Origin: Oreohelix idahoensis
Lineage: Eukaryota > Mollusca > Gastropoda > Stylommatophora > Oreohelicidae
Assembly (NCBI GenBank): GCA_024509875.1
Contig: JAMPIV010012239.1
Span: 207,501-271,500 of the forward strand
Direction of reading: 5' to 3'
DNA length: 64,000 nt
The position numbers and the translations under genes are program-made. Numbering within the stretch: position 1 is the stretch's first letter; the number at the start of each line of letters is the position of its first letter. Positions 31,184 to 42,330 of the stretch are shown one piece after another. A model generated the notes under the pieces. That model did not search any database. It was not told the origin of the DNA and saw only the letters and a program-made list of their open reading frames with translations.

Positions 31184-31465
31184 TTTTTTTTTTTTTTTTT
31201 TTTTCTTATCCAGCGGCACTTGGGCTTTCAGCCCTTCGGCCCAATGACATGTCATTGCGAGGCTGGGGAACCTGAGGACTTTCCTTCCAACCCGGTCAGG
31301 AGCTTCGCTCCTTCCCATCCACAGAGGGTTTATCACAGGAGCCGTTCAGGCTATTCAGTCAAATTTCCGGCCGTAAACATTTCTTCAAACGCCGACGCCC
31401 GGGTTTGAACCATGAACACCTGGTCGCCAGTACAACGCCGAAGCCATTACACCAGCGCGGCTCCC
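31184..31465 (-). mobile_element. Full-length tRNA-derived SINE, 282 bp
   Basis: TSD TGGTACAGTAGAT (31171-31183 and 31466-31478). Read on the minus strand from 31465: GGGAGCCGCGCTGGTGTAAT. The A-box is TGGTGTAATGG (about 31444-31454) and the B-box GGTTCAAACCC (31401-31411), the two internal pol III promoter elements of a tRNA head. A ~150-bp body follows, then a poly-A tail (poly-T at 31184-31204 on the plus strand). The two SINE copies face each other 86 bp apart and can pair as an inverted repeat over ~150 bp. Confidence 0.92.
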
Positions 31466-32540
31466 TGGTACAGTAGATAACACACCCATACACTCGCATG
31501 GAGTAGTCAATGATGCTGTAAGACTGCTGGCACGTTTCAAACATTTATTCACGAAAACCAACAGTAGCATCAACAGGAACAGTCAAATTGACAAGATCAA
31601 GGACTTCACATAAATACTGAGTGACTGTAAAATTTCTGGTAATCTAAAGGCTTGACTCATACATCTGATAGGACATGATTAATCATCATCTGTCCTGAGG
31701 TTACAGTTTATCATATCTCTTCCGTACAATTGACTCAGCGCGTCAATGTACTTAATCAGCTCCACTGTCCAGAAAAGACGAGCTCCTTACTTGTGTAGCA
31801 ATAATACATAAGGCTGTTATTCCTTGGCATAACACGCCAGGTATATTTTCTCTTGCTGAAAAATATTGGCCGTAATACAGGGCCTCAGTATGTAGACAGC
31901 TGTGTATCCTTCATTAGCAGGCACCATCAACCATGCTAAAGCTATATCTACCGCGAACCTGCGGTTTTACACTGTAATCTATTATCCTCATCAAGCTTCT
32001 GTTCAATAGGAAACACATAGTCTTTTTTGGCTATAACACGAAGCGAAGAAAAGGAAATCTGTCTCTAACGATCTGTGAGTTTCACTCGCAGAAAAGGTAA
32101 ATTCAAATGTTCTGCAGCCAAAGGCATAGTAATGTGAATGTCTTTACCTTATACAGAATCCTCTGGATACACACAATAAACAACTGTCGTCACTCTTGAC
32201 GAACAGAGAATCTCTGGGGGGAAACAATGACATATCAGTCATATCGAAGACTTTCCAAACCCCATGATGATATAGAGAAAAACAAAACGGACATCATCGT
32301 CCGACAGCCCAGCTCACAATCCCTACCTGCCGGAAGAAGCAGTTTGCGCCCAGAACTCTGCGCATGCCTAGACGGCATAAACTTGAGCATTACTAAGACA
32401 GATCAACGACAATGATTAAAAGAAAGGGAAAATAACCCTTAAACAACCCGTCACAGAAGTTAAACCTCGGTTCTGCAACTTTGACTACAAAGGATTAAAT
32501 AAGTTTACATTTTATGAACTCGTCAAAAACGCCAGCAACA

Positions 32541-33361
32541 GACTACCGCCCCCTCCGGATAAAAAAAAATGAAACTTTTTTTTTTTAAAGTACATCAATG
32601 AGCAAAACATAATAAGCTCATAACGCATGAATGATGCGCCGATGAAAGCATCAACATAAAATAATGCCTTAATGTCCGACTCAATCGATACACGATAGAG
32701 CGACTAGTGAGAACAACAGATCATCTCACCATATAAACGAAACATATCCGGGAGGTACTATCCAAAAACCTCTGTTGCTGGCAATGCTAACAAAAATTAC
32801 ATACATATCAATAAAATGCAACTTTGTAGCAATGACAATATATCAAAAAGTCATATGAACATATTAAATTGACGTATAAATGCCATCTAATCATTAACAT
32901 CTAATGGATGGACATAATCAATTTATTAAAGTCTTTAAGTATTTTATTATCAATAAAGGATGGCATCCCAGGAACAAAAGATGCTGAGTCCCGAAAGTAA
33001 GTAGTATCCACATAGTAAGTACTGGTGACATAAGACCTCGACATGATTCACAAAAGCATTCCAAACCTGGTACTAGTTTTCTGAGAACAATACAAAAGAT
33101 ACAATTGGTAAAATGTTATAATGTACTATAGTCATTACAAATATAAATATCACATATAGCCGCATTAAATTTTTTCGACCTTTATTTTATGTTAATTTAA
33201 CCCTCTCCATTACACAAAACGTGGTAATAGAGAAAGTAACAATTAATTTACCACTCTAATGTGAGACAAAAGTGCCAATATATATATATGATCTTAAAGA
33301 AATGTCCTAAGTCCAAAAGTGTATCAGGCAATGTAGGACACAAGACTTAAGTAGAATCATT
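32541..33361 (-). other. E4 3' UTR and polypurine tract
   Basis: Homologous to E3 43346-44101 throughout. On the minus strand it ends CCGGAGGGGGCGGTAGTC just before the LTR. The conserved tail of pol (Asp-Ser-Thr-stop) is still readable at about 33345-33360. Confidence 0.8.
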
Positions 33362-35210
33362 TTAAGATCTACCAGCACAACGAGATCTATCAAAATTATT
33401 ATCTCTGTTGAGCCCATTGCTCTTATTTGAACTTCTGTTAACATAGTTGTGATTGTTATTATCCTTCTGAACAAAATATCTATTCGATGGTTTTTGTTGT
33501 CCTGGAGAACAATTATTATAATGTTGATAACCTCTATTAAAGTTCCTATAGTCACTGGGACCAAAATGTTGGGCACTATTAAATTGCCTCCAGTTTCTTG
33601 AATAAGAACCATTATGTGATGGACACGTTTGGTACTGTCCACAATCACGATTATCTCTCTTAGCAAAATTGCTTTTATTTTTGCCTGTGTCAAGGTGCTT
33701 AGTAGGTACATCATACTGACTGAGCTGAGTACGATGCGTACTAATAGTTTTGTTCTCCTTTACCAACTTATCAGAAATTTGAAAAGTCGATGCACGGTTT
33801 TTCTGAGGAATCTTGTCATGACATTTATCAAAGTCCTCACCGTGATCCAAAAGACTGACACTTAATTTACTTTTGTTGGCCTGACGCCAACTCCCATTCG
33901 AGGCAGTATCGTTATTTCGTGGGGAAACTATATTTGCCACGAAAAGATTTGTTCACATATTGCTTAGTGTTACTATGAGCATTGAGTGCATGTGACTGGC
34001 TCTTTGCATTAGCAACATGTTGACCCTCAGGTTTATGTTTAAATCTATTCACCTTATTAGTAGACAACATGCTGTTGTTCAAAACAATATCTAATAAACC
34101 ATCAATTCTGTTGCGAAGTTTTGCAATTTCTACTTCTGCAACAGCTTTCTCTCTAACAACAGCTTTATGAATTCTCTCATTGACTTTAACATGAAGTCTG
34201 TTGCAATCTAACCTTAAGTCATCTAACTGTGAAGTTAGAGTCTTCTCTTTAACCATCCTATCTTTAAGATCGTTTCCCAACTTCTCCTTCTGAGATGCAT
34301 TTTCCAATTAAAGTTCTTAATTTCCTGATGGTGGATTTGGATATTTTCTAAAATCTTAGCTCTCTCTTGAACAAGTTCAAGTTTGAGTGCTTCCATAGCA
34401 CTATGATGAGTAATCATAAGTTCATCAACTTTCTCATCCTTTTCTTTCTTCGCTCTCAACTGTGTTAACTCCAGTTGTAGTGCTTGAATTTCATTAATCT
34501 TGCTATCCTTAAATTCATTAATCTCCTCCCGAGATACCAAATTCTTCTTTATAGCAGTATTTTGCAAAAGATTCACCTCACTCCTTAACTCCAGAATTGT
34601 TTCTTCATAAGACTTCTTGTCTTGTCTGGCCTGAGCTTTTAATTTGCAACACATATCTTGCGCACCAGCAAATTCCAAGTTTGCTATATGTAAGTCATCC
34701 TCCTGTCTCTTAGTTTCAATCTTTCATTTCTCATAGTCCATTTTGACTTGATTTAGCTCACTAATAAGAGACTTTTCTTTACAAATGTGATTGTTCTTCA
34801 TTAAGCTCACTTCAACTTCTAACTCTTTTTTCTGTTTAAGAGCAGAGTGACACAATTCCTTATTATTTTCCAATAATGTCGTCACTTTACTCTTCAATGT
34901 AGCATTTTCACAATTCATTGCTGATAAGAGCTTTCTTCTCACCGTGAAGCTCATTTATCGTTTTTTTCAACGCATCCAACTCAATAACATTACCTTCATC
35001 ATAAAAGAGTGTGGATAGTGATTTAGAAAGTCTAAATACTCTATCCTTAGAATAGCCATTTCTATAATTACATATAGCATATTCTCTAAGACCATCACTC
35101 GCCTGAAGTAGGAAATGCTCTGTGGCATAATCCTCACAGTCTTCACAAAATAAACGAAATTTTCTTCCTTCCTGAAGAAAATGATGTACAATATCCATCA
35201 TGTCTGACAT
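33362..35210 (-). pseudogene. E4 coiled-coil Gag-like protein, broken
   Basis: About 616 codons from ATG 35210 to TAA at 33362, in five pieces: frameshifts near 34930, 34290 and 33925 and a stop at 34724. N-terminus (MMDIVHHFLQEGRKF...EDCEDYATEHF) follows the pattern of the E1-E3 Gag N-termini (FF-x2-GKAL-x5-LEEFA). A segment with no counterpart there comes next (REYAICNYRNGYSKDRVFRL), then ~300 residues of heptad-like coiled coil (34950-34050). The C-terminal Asn/Arg/Tyr-rich tract (CPSHNGSYSRNWRQF, DYRNFNRGYQHYNN) lines up with the nucleocapsid tract of E3 (NPSHSGFSSKNWRRA). The capsid (SCAN-like) region and protease are not recognisable. Presumably an RNA-binding structural protein; function is inference. 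Confidence 0.8.
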
Positions 35211-36485
35211 TATGTCTGATAATGTGAGATCAGTAACCTGAAAAATAAATTACCTTATCCCACTTCAATGGGAGACAAGTCTGAAATACTAGACTTGTAT
35301 ACTCACTTCACTTTATTTAACTCTCTTTGAGAGACAAGTCTTAGTCAAAGACCTTGTATAGTTACCTTGTTTCTCTATGATATCACCAACAATAATCTGT
35401 ATCTGAAAAGTGTATTATCTTAACAATAGTAATCTATGACCAAGTATATAAATAGACTGTTGTAAGACAATAATATATCACAATAACCAGTACAAAGACA
35501 AGGATACTGAACAACCGAAAACGTTCGCAGAAGTCAAATAAACAATACAGCAAAACTAAAGCAAAATGTTACAAAAATGTGTAATGATGACTGCAAAAAG
35601 TAAACAAGACAAATGGCAACACTGTTATAAACAAAAATGTGTAAAGAAATAATCGAAATAAAGGAGAGGCAGACAAATACAAACAAATCAAATCAAAACT
35701 AAAGAACAGAAAAAATAATATTACAAAAACAACGAAAAAGTACGCTTCGTCACAACTAAACGTAAATAGCAACGAATATTGCTAACAATTTCCAATTACG
35801 GAAAATCGCTCAGACCCTAAAGACACGCTCTCAGTAGATACCTCTGTCACGTGGTATTATCTACAGGAGTCACCTTTCCCAACCAGCCCGCAACATATAC
35901 ACATTAACAGCACATGTAAACAAAAATACATGTAAACACAGAATGCATGTAATATGTAGATACACAATGAAAAGAATGTGTAAAGAGGAAGGCTCAGCTG
36001 ACACAAATAAAGGCACAGTTTAACACCAAAACAGGCCACTTATCTTAGCACAATCCTCAACCACTGCAAAGATGCAGTACAAATGCGGTTTACTGTAAAC
36101 ACTAATAGAAGACGATCCACCGCTATAGGTCAAAGTAACTTGATAACAGGCAGTGGTCTCTAAAGTGTAGCTACAAAATTCACACTCGACAAACCAGTTG
36201 AGACCGGAAGATCCAACGTCGATGTGTTTGAAGTATGTCGTGTAAACAACCAGCGGTACTGTTTACAATCTTATGTTGACAAGGGAACGATGTGACTTGA
36301 TCAACCAGATATCTTGCCTTCCTTTGTTTAAACTTTAGAAACGTATAACAATGTCACTTCCGTAGCAGTTGTGGTTCATGTAGTATTAACACAACGATGC
36401 CAATGCCAGTGTTCATGTGAGTCAGCAGTTGTTGACCTATTTACCACTGTAAATGTAGAAACCCACAAATCTGGTCCACCAGAAA
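35211..36485 (-). other. E4 leader and primer-binding site
   Basis: PBS TGGTGGACCAG on the minus strand at 36481-36471, four bases from the LTR. Stem-loops at 35256-35300 (ACAAGTCT...AGACTTGT with CCCA...TGGGA) and 35332-35370, nearly the same as E3. Small open frames here (35569-35772, 35857-36039) are not recognisable. Confidence 0.7.
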
Positions 36486-37763
36486 TGTTACGGAGAGAAA
36501 TGTAACGGCCACCAGAAATGTTGCTGTATTTTTCGTGCGTGATGCAGATTTAGGTCACCAGTGTGAGGCGCTGGCAGGGTATAATATGTCACTTGCACAG
36601 AACAGCATACATGTTATTAAATGTGTTATATTGACCTGATGATGTGGTGAGTGTGGGTGTAACTGAAGACACGAATGCTTGAGGTTCTTGGTACAGTAGA
36701 TAACACACCCATACACTCGCATGGAGTAGTCAATGATGCTGTAAGACTGCTGGCACGTTTCAAACATTTATTCACGAAAACCAACAGTAGCATCAACAGG
36801 AACAGTCAAATTGACAAGATCAAGGACTTCACATAAATACTGAGTGACTGTAAAATGTCTGGTAATCTAAAGGCTTGACTCATACATCTGATAGGACATG
36901 ATTAATCATCATCTGTCCTGAGGTTACAGTTTATCATATCTCTTCCGTACCATTGACTCAGCGCGTCAATGTACTTTATCAGCTCCACTGTCCAGAAAAG
37001 ACGAGCTCCTTACTTGTGTAGCAATAATACATAAGGCTGTTATTCCTTGGCATAACTCGCCAGGAATATTTTCTCTTGCTGAAAAATATTGGCCGTAATA
37101 CAGGGCCTCAGTATGTAGACAGCTGTGTATCCTTCATTAGCAGGCACCATCAACCATGCTAAAGCTATATCTACCGTAAACCTGCGGTTTTACACTATAA
37201 TCTATTATCATCATCAAGCTTCTGTTCAATAGGAAACACATAGTCTCTTTTGGCTATAACACGAAGCGAAGAAAAGGAAATCTGTCTCTAACGATCTGTG
37301 AGTTTCACTCGCAGAAAAGATAAATTCAAATGTTCTGCAGCCAAAGGCATAGTAATGTGAATGTCTTTACCTTATACAGAATCCTCTGGATACACACAAT
37401 AAACAACTGTCGTCACTCTTGACGTACATAGAATCTCTCGGGGGAAACAATGACATATCAGTCATATCGAAGACTTTCCAAACCCCATGATGATATAGAG
37501 AAAAACACAACGGACATCATCGTCCGACAGCCCAGCTCACAATCCCTACCTGCCGGAAGAAGCAGTTTGCGCCCAGAACTCTGCGCATGCCTAGACGGCA
37601 TAAACTTGAGCACTACTAAGACAGATCAACGACAATGATTAAAAGAAAGGGAAGATAACCCTTAAACAACCCGTCACAGAAGTTAAACCCCAGTTCTGCA
37701 ACTTTGACCACAAAGTATTAAATAAGTTTACATTTTATGAACTCGTCAAAAACGCCAGCAACA
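36486..37763 (-). repeat. E4 5' LTR
   Basis: 1278 bp, on the minus strand starting TGTTGCTGGCG and ending near CCGTAACA. Clearly homologous to, but distinct from, the E3 LTR. Confidence 0.9.
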
Positions 37764-37768
37764 ACAAC

Positions 37769-38652
37769 ATTATATTAGGTGGGGATTTAACTGTGTTTTG
37801 ACAGATATGGATCTGATAGGTGGTGAGGTTAGAGCACAGATAAGAAGAACCAACAGAGAAGACACACACCAGCTAGACATATTACAGACCATAATAGGCA
37901 CCCACAGCCTAACAGATGCATACAGACACGCACATCCCCAAAGCACGGACAGCACACACGCAAACGCAAACAAAATACACAACAGAGCCTCAAGATTAGA
38001 CAGAATCTATATACCATCAACACACCACATAATTCAGGCCAGACACTTACCAGAAACTCTAAAGTTTACAGACCACAAAGCAATACTCACTGCCATTAGT
38101 TCTACTCAGGCAAGCACGCATTTCAAACGCTCTCCACACTGGAAATTCAACAACACTTTACTCCAAAACAAAACATACACGGAACATATGACTCAACTCA
38201 TCCTCACATACACAACTGATGTGCCAACAGAAAACATACAACACCACTGGGAAATACTAAAAAATACAATACGTGAACGAACGCAGTTAATGTCAGCTAG
38301 GATACCCAAGGATAGGATAAAACAAGAGAAACTATTAGAGGATGCAATACAGCTTACAAAACAAACAGACAGAAATTCACCCAGCATCCTCACATTAGAA
38401 GACCAGCTACAACAATACCAGCACCATAGGTTTCAGGGCGCCCTACTACGGACGAAACTGAACACAATCACACAAGAAACGCCCAGTAAACAATACATGG
38501 CAATAAAACAAAACATACAACGCTGCAGACAGATAGGGCAAATAGTAGATCTAGACGGAACCACACAGACAGAAACACAAAACATAGTACAGGCTTTTGA
38601 AGATTACTACAGAAACCTGTACACAGAAGAAAACGTCCAGTCACACATATAA
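37769..38652 (+). pseudogene. LINE ORF2 piece 2: endonuclease C-terminal half and linker
   Basis: Continues the catalytic loop (ILGGDL, 37772), with a one-base frameshift near 37785, then from 37798 an open frame: RASRLDRIYIPS (near 37990) and FTDHKAILTAI (near 38070) are the endonuclease Asp and Asp-His motifs. The linker follows, to TAA at 38650. Confidence 0.85.
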
Positions 38653-38661
38653 GACACATTT

Positions 38662-39999
38662 ATGCACTTTACAAAGAAACTATCAGATGCAGACAAGCAA
38701 GGTTCAGATGCCGAGCTGACACTTACAGACATAACACTCGCAATAAACACTATGCAAACAAACAAATCACCAGGGCCAGACGGACTCACAGCAGAATTTT
38801 ATCAACACTTTTTTCCCATCTTAGGCCCCCTTCTATTAAAAGTATACACAGAAGCTTTTGAGAACAAAGAACTCCCACCAAGCTTGAACATGTCATACAT
38901 CATTCTCATACCTAAAGACAACTCAGACAAAACACTCCTTAAAAACTACAGACCTATATCTCTCCAAAACGTAGACTACAAAATTTTAACAAAAACGCTA
39001 ACAAACAAACTAAAACCTTTCATGACAACCCTCATACACCAGGACCAGCAGTGTAGCGTTCAACACAGAAATATTCACCAGCACACACATTTCATCAGAG
39101 ACATAATCACCTACACACACGAGAAGGATTGTCAGTCGTCAATCCTATCTCTCGATCAAGAGAAAGCTTTTGATCGAATATCACACTCATACCCTCCCAA
39201 AACATTACTGCAATGCAATATAGGTGAAAATTTTAGGAAATGGATTGAAATCCTTTATGCGAAGCCCGAAAGCAAGGTTTTGGTGAATCACACTTTTACC
39301 AACACTCTCAGGCTAACGAGATCCGTCAGGCAGGGGTGTAGTCTCTCCCCCCTACTCTACGTTCTAGCACTAGAACCCATGCTGGAAAAAATTACAAAGG
39401 ACAGCTCTATTAAGGGCACCTTTATATCAGGGAAAGGCGAGCAGAAGTTGATTGCTTATGCAGACGACACCACCTTTTTCCCACCAAACGACAGGTCTAA
39501 TGCAAACATTCTAAATACATTCACAGACTTTAGTAAAGGTAGCGGAGCTAAAGTCAACGTACAGAAATCAACAATAATGGGCATAGGCAAATGGAAAAAC
39601 AAAACAGACTTTCCATTTGGGCTTGTACCAACAAACAACATCAAAATCTACGGCATCACTTTTCCTTCACACCCAATCCGCACACACAAAGACACATGGC
39701 AAAACGTAGCAACACAAATGACAGACATGCTACATAGATACAAATTCAAAACCACAACAATTTTTGGGCGAAGCACGATTGTAAACACTTATGTCATTCC
39801 CAAATTACTATACGTAGCAACAGTTTTTGACCAACCGAAACAGACGATTACAGACATAAACAAACAGATCAGAAGATTTATTTTTAGTCACACAATCTAC
39901 AGCATAAAACATAAGACACTCATACAAGAAAAGAAACAGGGGGGATTGCACTCCAGGACATACAGACAAAGATTCAAGCACTTAGAATCAAACACGTAG
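38662..39999 (+). pseudogene. LINE ORF2 piece 3: reverse transcriptase
   Basis: 445 codons, same frame as piece 2 after one stop. RT blocks in order: TNKSPGPDGLTAEFYQ, LIPKDNSDKTLLKNYRPISL, DQQCSVQHRNIHQHTHFIRD (consensus relatives have a Gly-rich version here), SLDQEKAFDRISHSY, RSVRQGCSLSPLLYVLALEP, YADD at 39457-39468 (LIAYADDTTFF), and the thumb. The order and wording are those of Tx1/L1-type RTs. A frameshift in a G-run near 39950 ends the frame; the C-terminal part continues in another frame. Confidence 0.9.
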
Positions 40000-40454
40000 G
40001 GAGCTTCATCAAACATCCAGAGCAACACGCGCTAGCACACTAATACACGGGGCTCAGACTCACCAGACTGAGACCACTAAACAACTCAATGCCGCACCGT
40101 TTCGGCCCACTACCATCTTTTTACAAGTCATGCATACAAGCCATTCACGGACACGACAGCCTAATTCACCAGAAAACAAATGCAATCTACAAACACTTAG
40201 TCAAACTACAAGCACCCCCGTTACATCTCAGAATTAAAAGGGGACAGAAATACTTCAAGACAAATTACACTGACACTTTCACCAACTTACACAACCCTCA
40301 CATCACTGCCAAGGTAAGAGAAGTTACCTTTAGGCTCATATACAACATGACACCCACAACAGAACGACAAGCTCACAGATCCAAGCAAACATCACAATGT
40401 CAGCTGTGTAAAACGCACATACAAGAAACTGAGGATCATATTTACTACACGTGC
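40000..40454 (+). pseudogene. LINE ORF2 piece 4: C-terminal domain with Cys/His motif
   Basis: Continues ORF2: RFGPLPSFYKSCIQAIHG, then RLIYNMTPTTERQA and CQLCKTHIQETEDHIYYTC (C-x2-C-x8-H-x4-C, near 40400-40450), the zinc-like motif common at L1/Tx1 ORF2 ends. Interrupted at 40455-40465 by the RTE-like insertion. The last ~26 codons resume at 41576 and end at TAA 41652-41654. The stretch has at least one stop near 40041. Confidence 0.8.
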
Positions 40455-40465
40455 AACACAGTCAT

Positions 40466-41564
40466 TACTTACTTACTTAGTCGTTCCCCTTTTACCGTGA
40501 GGTGTAGAGGTTTGGAAGAGAGAGCGCCAGACTATCCTATCGGCTGTCTTCCTCCTGGCCTGGTTCCATTCTAGTCCTCGGTCCTTCAAAGATTGTCTAA
40601 TGTTGTCCTCCCAGCGGACTCTGGGTCGTCCTCGGGGTCTGGATCCTTCGCTCTTTGTTTCTCATGCTTGTCGTGGTAGCCGATCTTCTCCCATTCTGCA
40701 GACATGGCCAAACCATCTTAATTGGGACTGTTCTACTTGGGTCTGCAGGGGGTAGGATTTAAGGCCTTGACATATCGTCTGGTTGCGTACCATGTCTCTT
40801 CTTGTTACTTCAACCACCTTCCTCAGATATCTCATTTCTGAGGTTTGGATCTTGCTTTTATGGGTTGTAGTCATTGCCCATGACTCGCATTCATATGTCA
40901 AGACTGGGACATAGGTGGAGCTGTATACAGCCATCTTCGTTTTCTTATAAACCTCTCTCTTGCTGAGGAATCCTCGATTTATGGCCTGAAAAAGTCTCCC
41001 AGCTGCTGCTTTTCGAGTGGCCAACTCTTCTCTGATGCCTCCCTTTCGGTCTGTAATAGCTCCGAGGTATTTAAAGTGGTCGACCTGCTCCAGGACCTGT
41101 TCTCCCAGCTTAATCTGATGTCTTCTTTCTTCTCGTGATATCACCATGGATTTTGTTTTAGAGCTGCTTATGACCATCCCTCTCTTCTCCAGCTCTTCCT
41201 TCCAGACTTGCAGGTTGGATTAAAGATGTGCCTCTGATTTAGCAATCAGGGCAACATCATCAGCAAATGCCAGCTCCGAAATATAGACCTGTCTCATCTT
41301 CCAGTACCCCACTGAATACTTTCTTGTTCTCTCCTTACATGCCTTGATGACATCGTCCATAAGGAGTATGAAGAGGTAAGGTGATAGGATATCACCTTGT
41401 CTTACACCAGGGGTGGTCCTAAACTCTTCTGACTTGTGGTTTGCTGTCCTCACATAATTTCTGCAAGACTTGTAGAAGCTCTGTATAGCATGAATCAGAG
41501 GTGCTGGAATATTCTTCCGTGCCAAACAGTCCCAAAGTTTGCTCCAGGGGACCCTGTCAAACGT
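40466..41564 (-). mobile_element. 5'-truncated RTE-like LINE, 11-bp TSD
   Basis: Target-site duplication AACACAGTCAT (40455-40465 and 41565-41575). On the minus strand it ends in AGTA repeats (TTACTTACTTAC at 40466 on plus), a microsatellite tail typical of RTE-type LINEs. 1099 bp, starting inside the RT. Confidence 0.92.
40662..41550 (-). pseudogene. RTE-like reverse transcriptase C-terminal part
   Basis: From about 41550: DRVPWSKLWDCLARKNIP, RTTPGVRQGDILSPYLFILLMD, LAFADDVALIAKSE (two catalytic Asp near 41250). After a stop and frameshift near 41220-41180 comes the second frame, with HFKYLGAITDRKGGIREELATR, VLTYECESWAMT and QSQLRWFGHVCRMGEDRLPRQA. The remaining C-terminal piece, GRPRVRWEDNIRQSLKDRG-like, lies at about 40530-40640. 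Truncated at the 5' end by incomplete reverse transcription. Confidence 0.88.
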
Positions 41565-41654
41565 AACACAGTCATACCCATGAGAAAAGCATTGCAAAGT
41601 ATCACTGCTTCACACACGGAAAAACCCGTAGACATTTTCCAAGCTATTTTTTAA

Positions 41655-42330
41655 ACACAGTAACAAGAACAACAAAAGACACTCATACGAAACGTTTCAT
41701 GTTATTATCCCAGTACAGATATTTTATTTGGACTTTCAGGAACTTAGCAATGTTTAAGTACCACCATTTTAATTCGCAGATACTTTTACGTGTATTTTTG
41801 CAAAAAGCACTGTCTATTTCACCCGATTTTAATGTACAGCGGAGCAACACTCCTCCGCTTTCTCCATCTTAATTCCCTCCTACTCTTCATGTACCGGTAA
41901 GTACGGGCTAGCCTCTTGAAAGGCGACTCAGAAGCGTGTTCAACTGTTACTAAGTTGAAGCCTGCACGACTGAGAACAAAGCAATCCGTAATACATACCG
42001 ACCTTCCTCCTACCCGGGGCCTTCAGTAGTGTCTCTCCTGCCCCATTCCGCCCGTCTTCTGGATGCGTTTTCCCACGCTATTCCTAACCTGGGGTCTTTC
42101 ATAGCTCTCTATTCTCCCCGCACCGCTTTTTGTATTGTTGAAGTGAATTTAATTTGTGTATGCAAGTGCATAAAATTTACTAGTGAATGCGCGCGAGTTT
42201 TTTGTTTTTCTATATACCATGTACTTTTATTATAAATTGTTTGGAAATGTACATGTTTTTTTTTGGAAATTGAGATGGAAACAAAACACTGGAAACGCAC
42301 CAAATATGTAACACAATTTTTCAATACGAA
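41655..42330 (+). other. LINE 3' UTR and unassigned DNA up to E3
   Basis: The first ~150 bp are probably the Tx1-like LINE 3' UTR. From about 41820 on nothing is recognisable; the small plus-strand frame 42029-42235 has no known relative. The junction with the truncated E3 LTR is at about 42331. Confidence 0.4.

Larger units (their letters stand above)
30801..32540 (-). repeat. E4 3' LTR with two SINE insertions
   Basis: Matches 36486-37763 apart from SINE copies at 30943-31097 and 31184-31465. Outer end reads TGTTACGGCC on the plus strand; inner end GCCAGCAACA. Confidence 0.9.
30801..37763 (-). mobile_element. E4: gag-only LTR element related to E3
   Basis: Minus-strand LTR element with TSD ACAAC (30796-30800 and 37764-37768). 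5' LTR 36486-37763 (1278 bp), 3' LTR 30801-32540 (1740 bp including two SINEs). PBS, leader stem-loops, 3' UTR and polypurine tract are homologous to E3. The coding space (33362-35210) holds only a broken ~616-codon coiled-coil Gag-like gene; there is no protease, integrase, RT or RNase H. Homology to E3 runs through the start codon (ATAATGTC) and resumes at the last codons of pol (ATGATTCNACTTAAGTC). Non-autonomous, presumably moved by an E3-type element. Confidence 0.9.
29043..41820 (+). mobile_element. Tx1/L1-like LINE, interrupted twice
   Basis: Two-ORF non-LTR retrotransposon on the plus strand: tandem 5' UTR monomers (29061-29190), ORF1 with a zinc knuckle (29247-30317), ORF2 with endonuclease, RT and a C-terminal CCHC-like motif (30384-41654 in three pieces). 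Insertions: E4 (30801-37763, TSD ACAAC) in the endonuclease and an RTE-like fragment (40466-41564, TSD AACACAGTCAT) near the ORF2 end. Without these it would be about 4.7 kb. The exact 5' and 3' ends and its own TSD are not resolved. Confidence 0.85.

Noticed and set aside
31401..31458. A free tRNA gene
   Set aside because: The A- and B-box belong to a SINE head: TSD, body and poly-A tail are attached.
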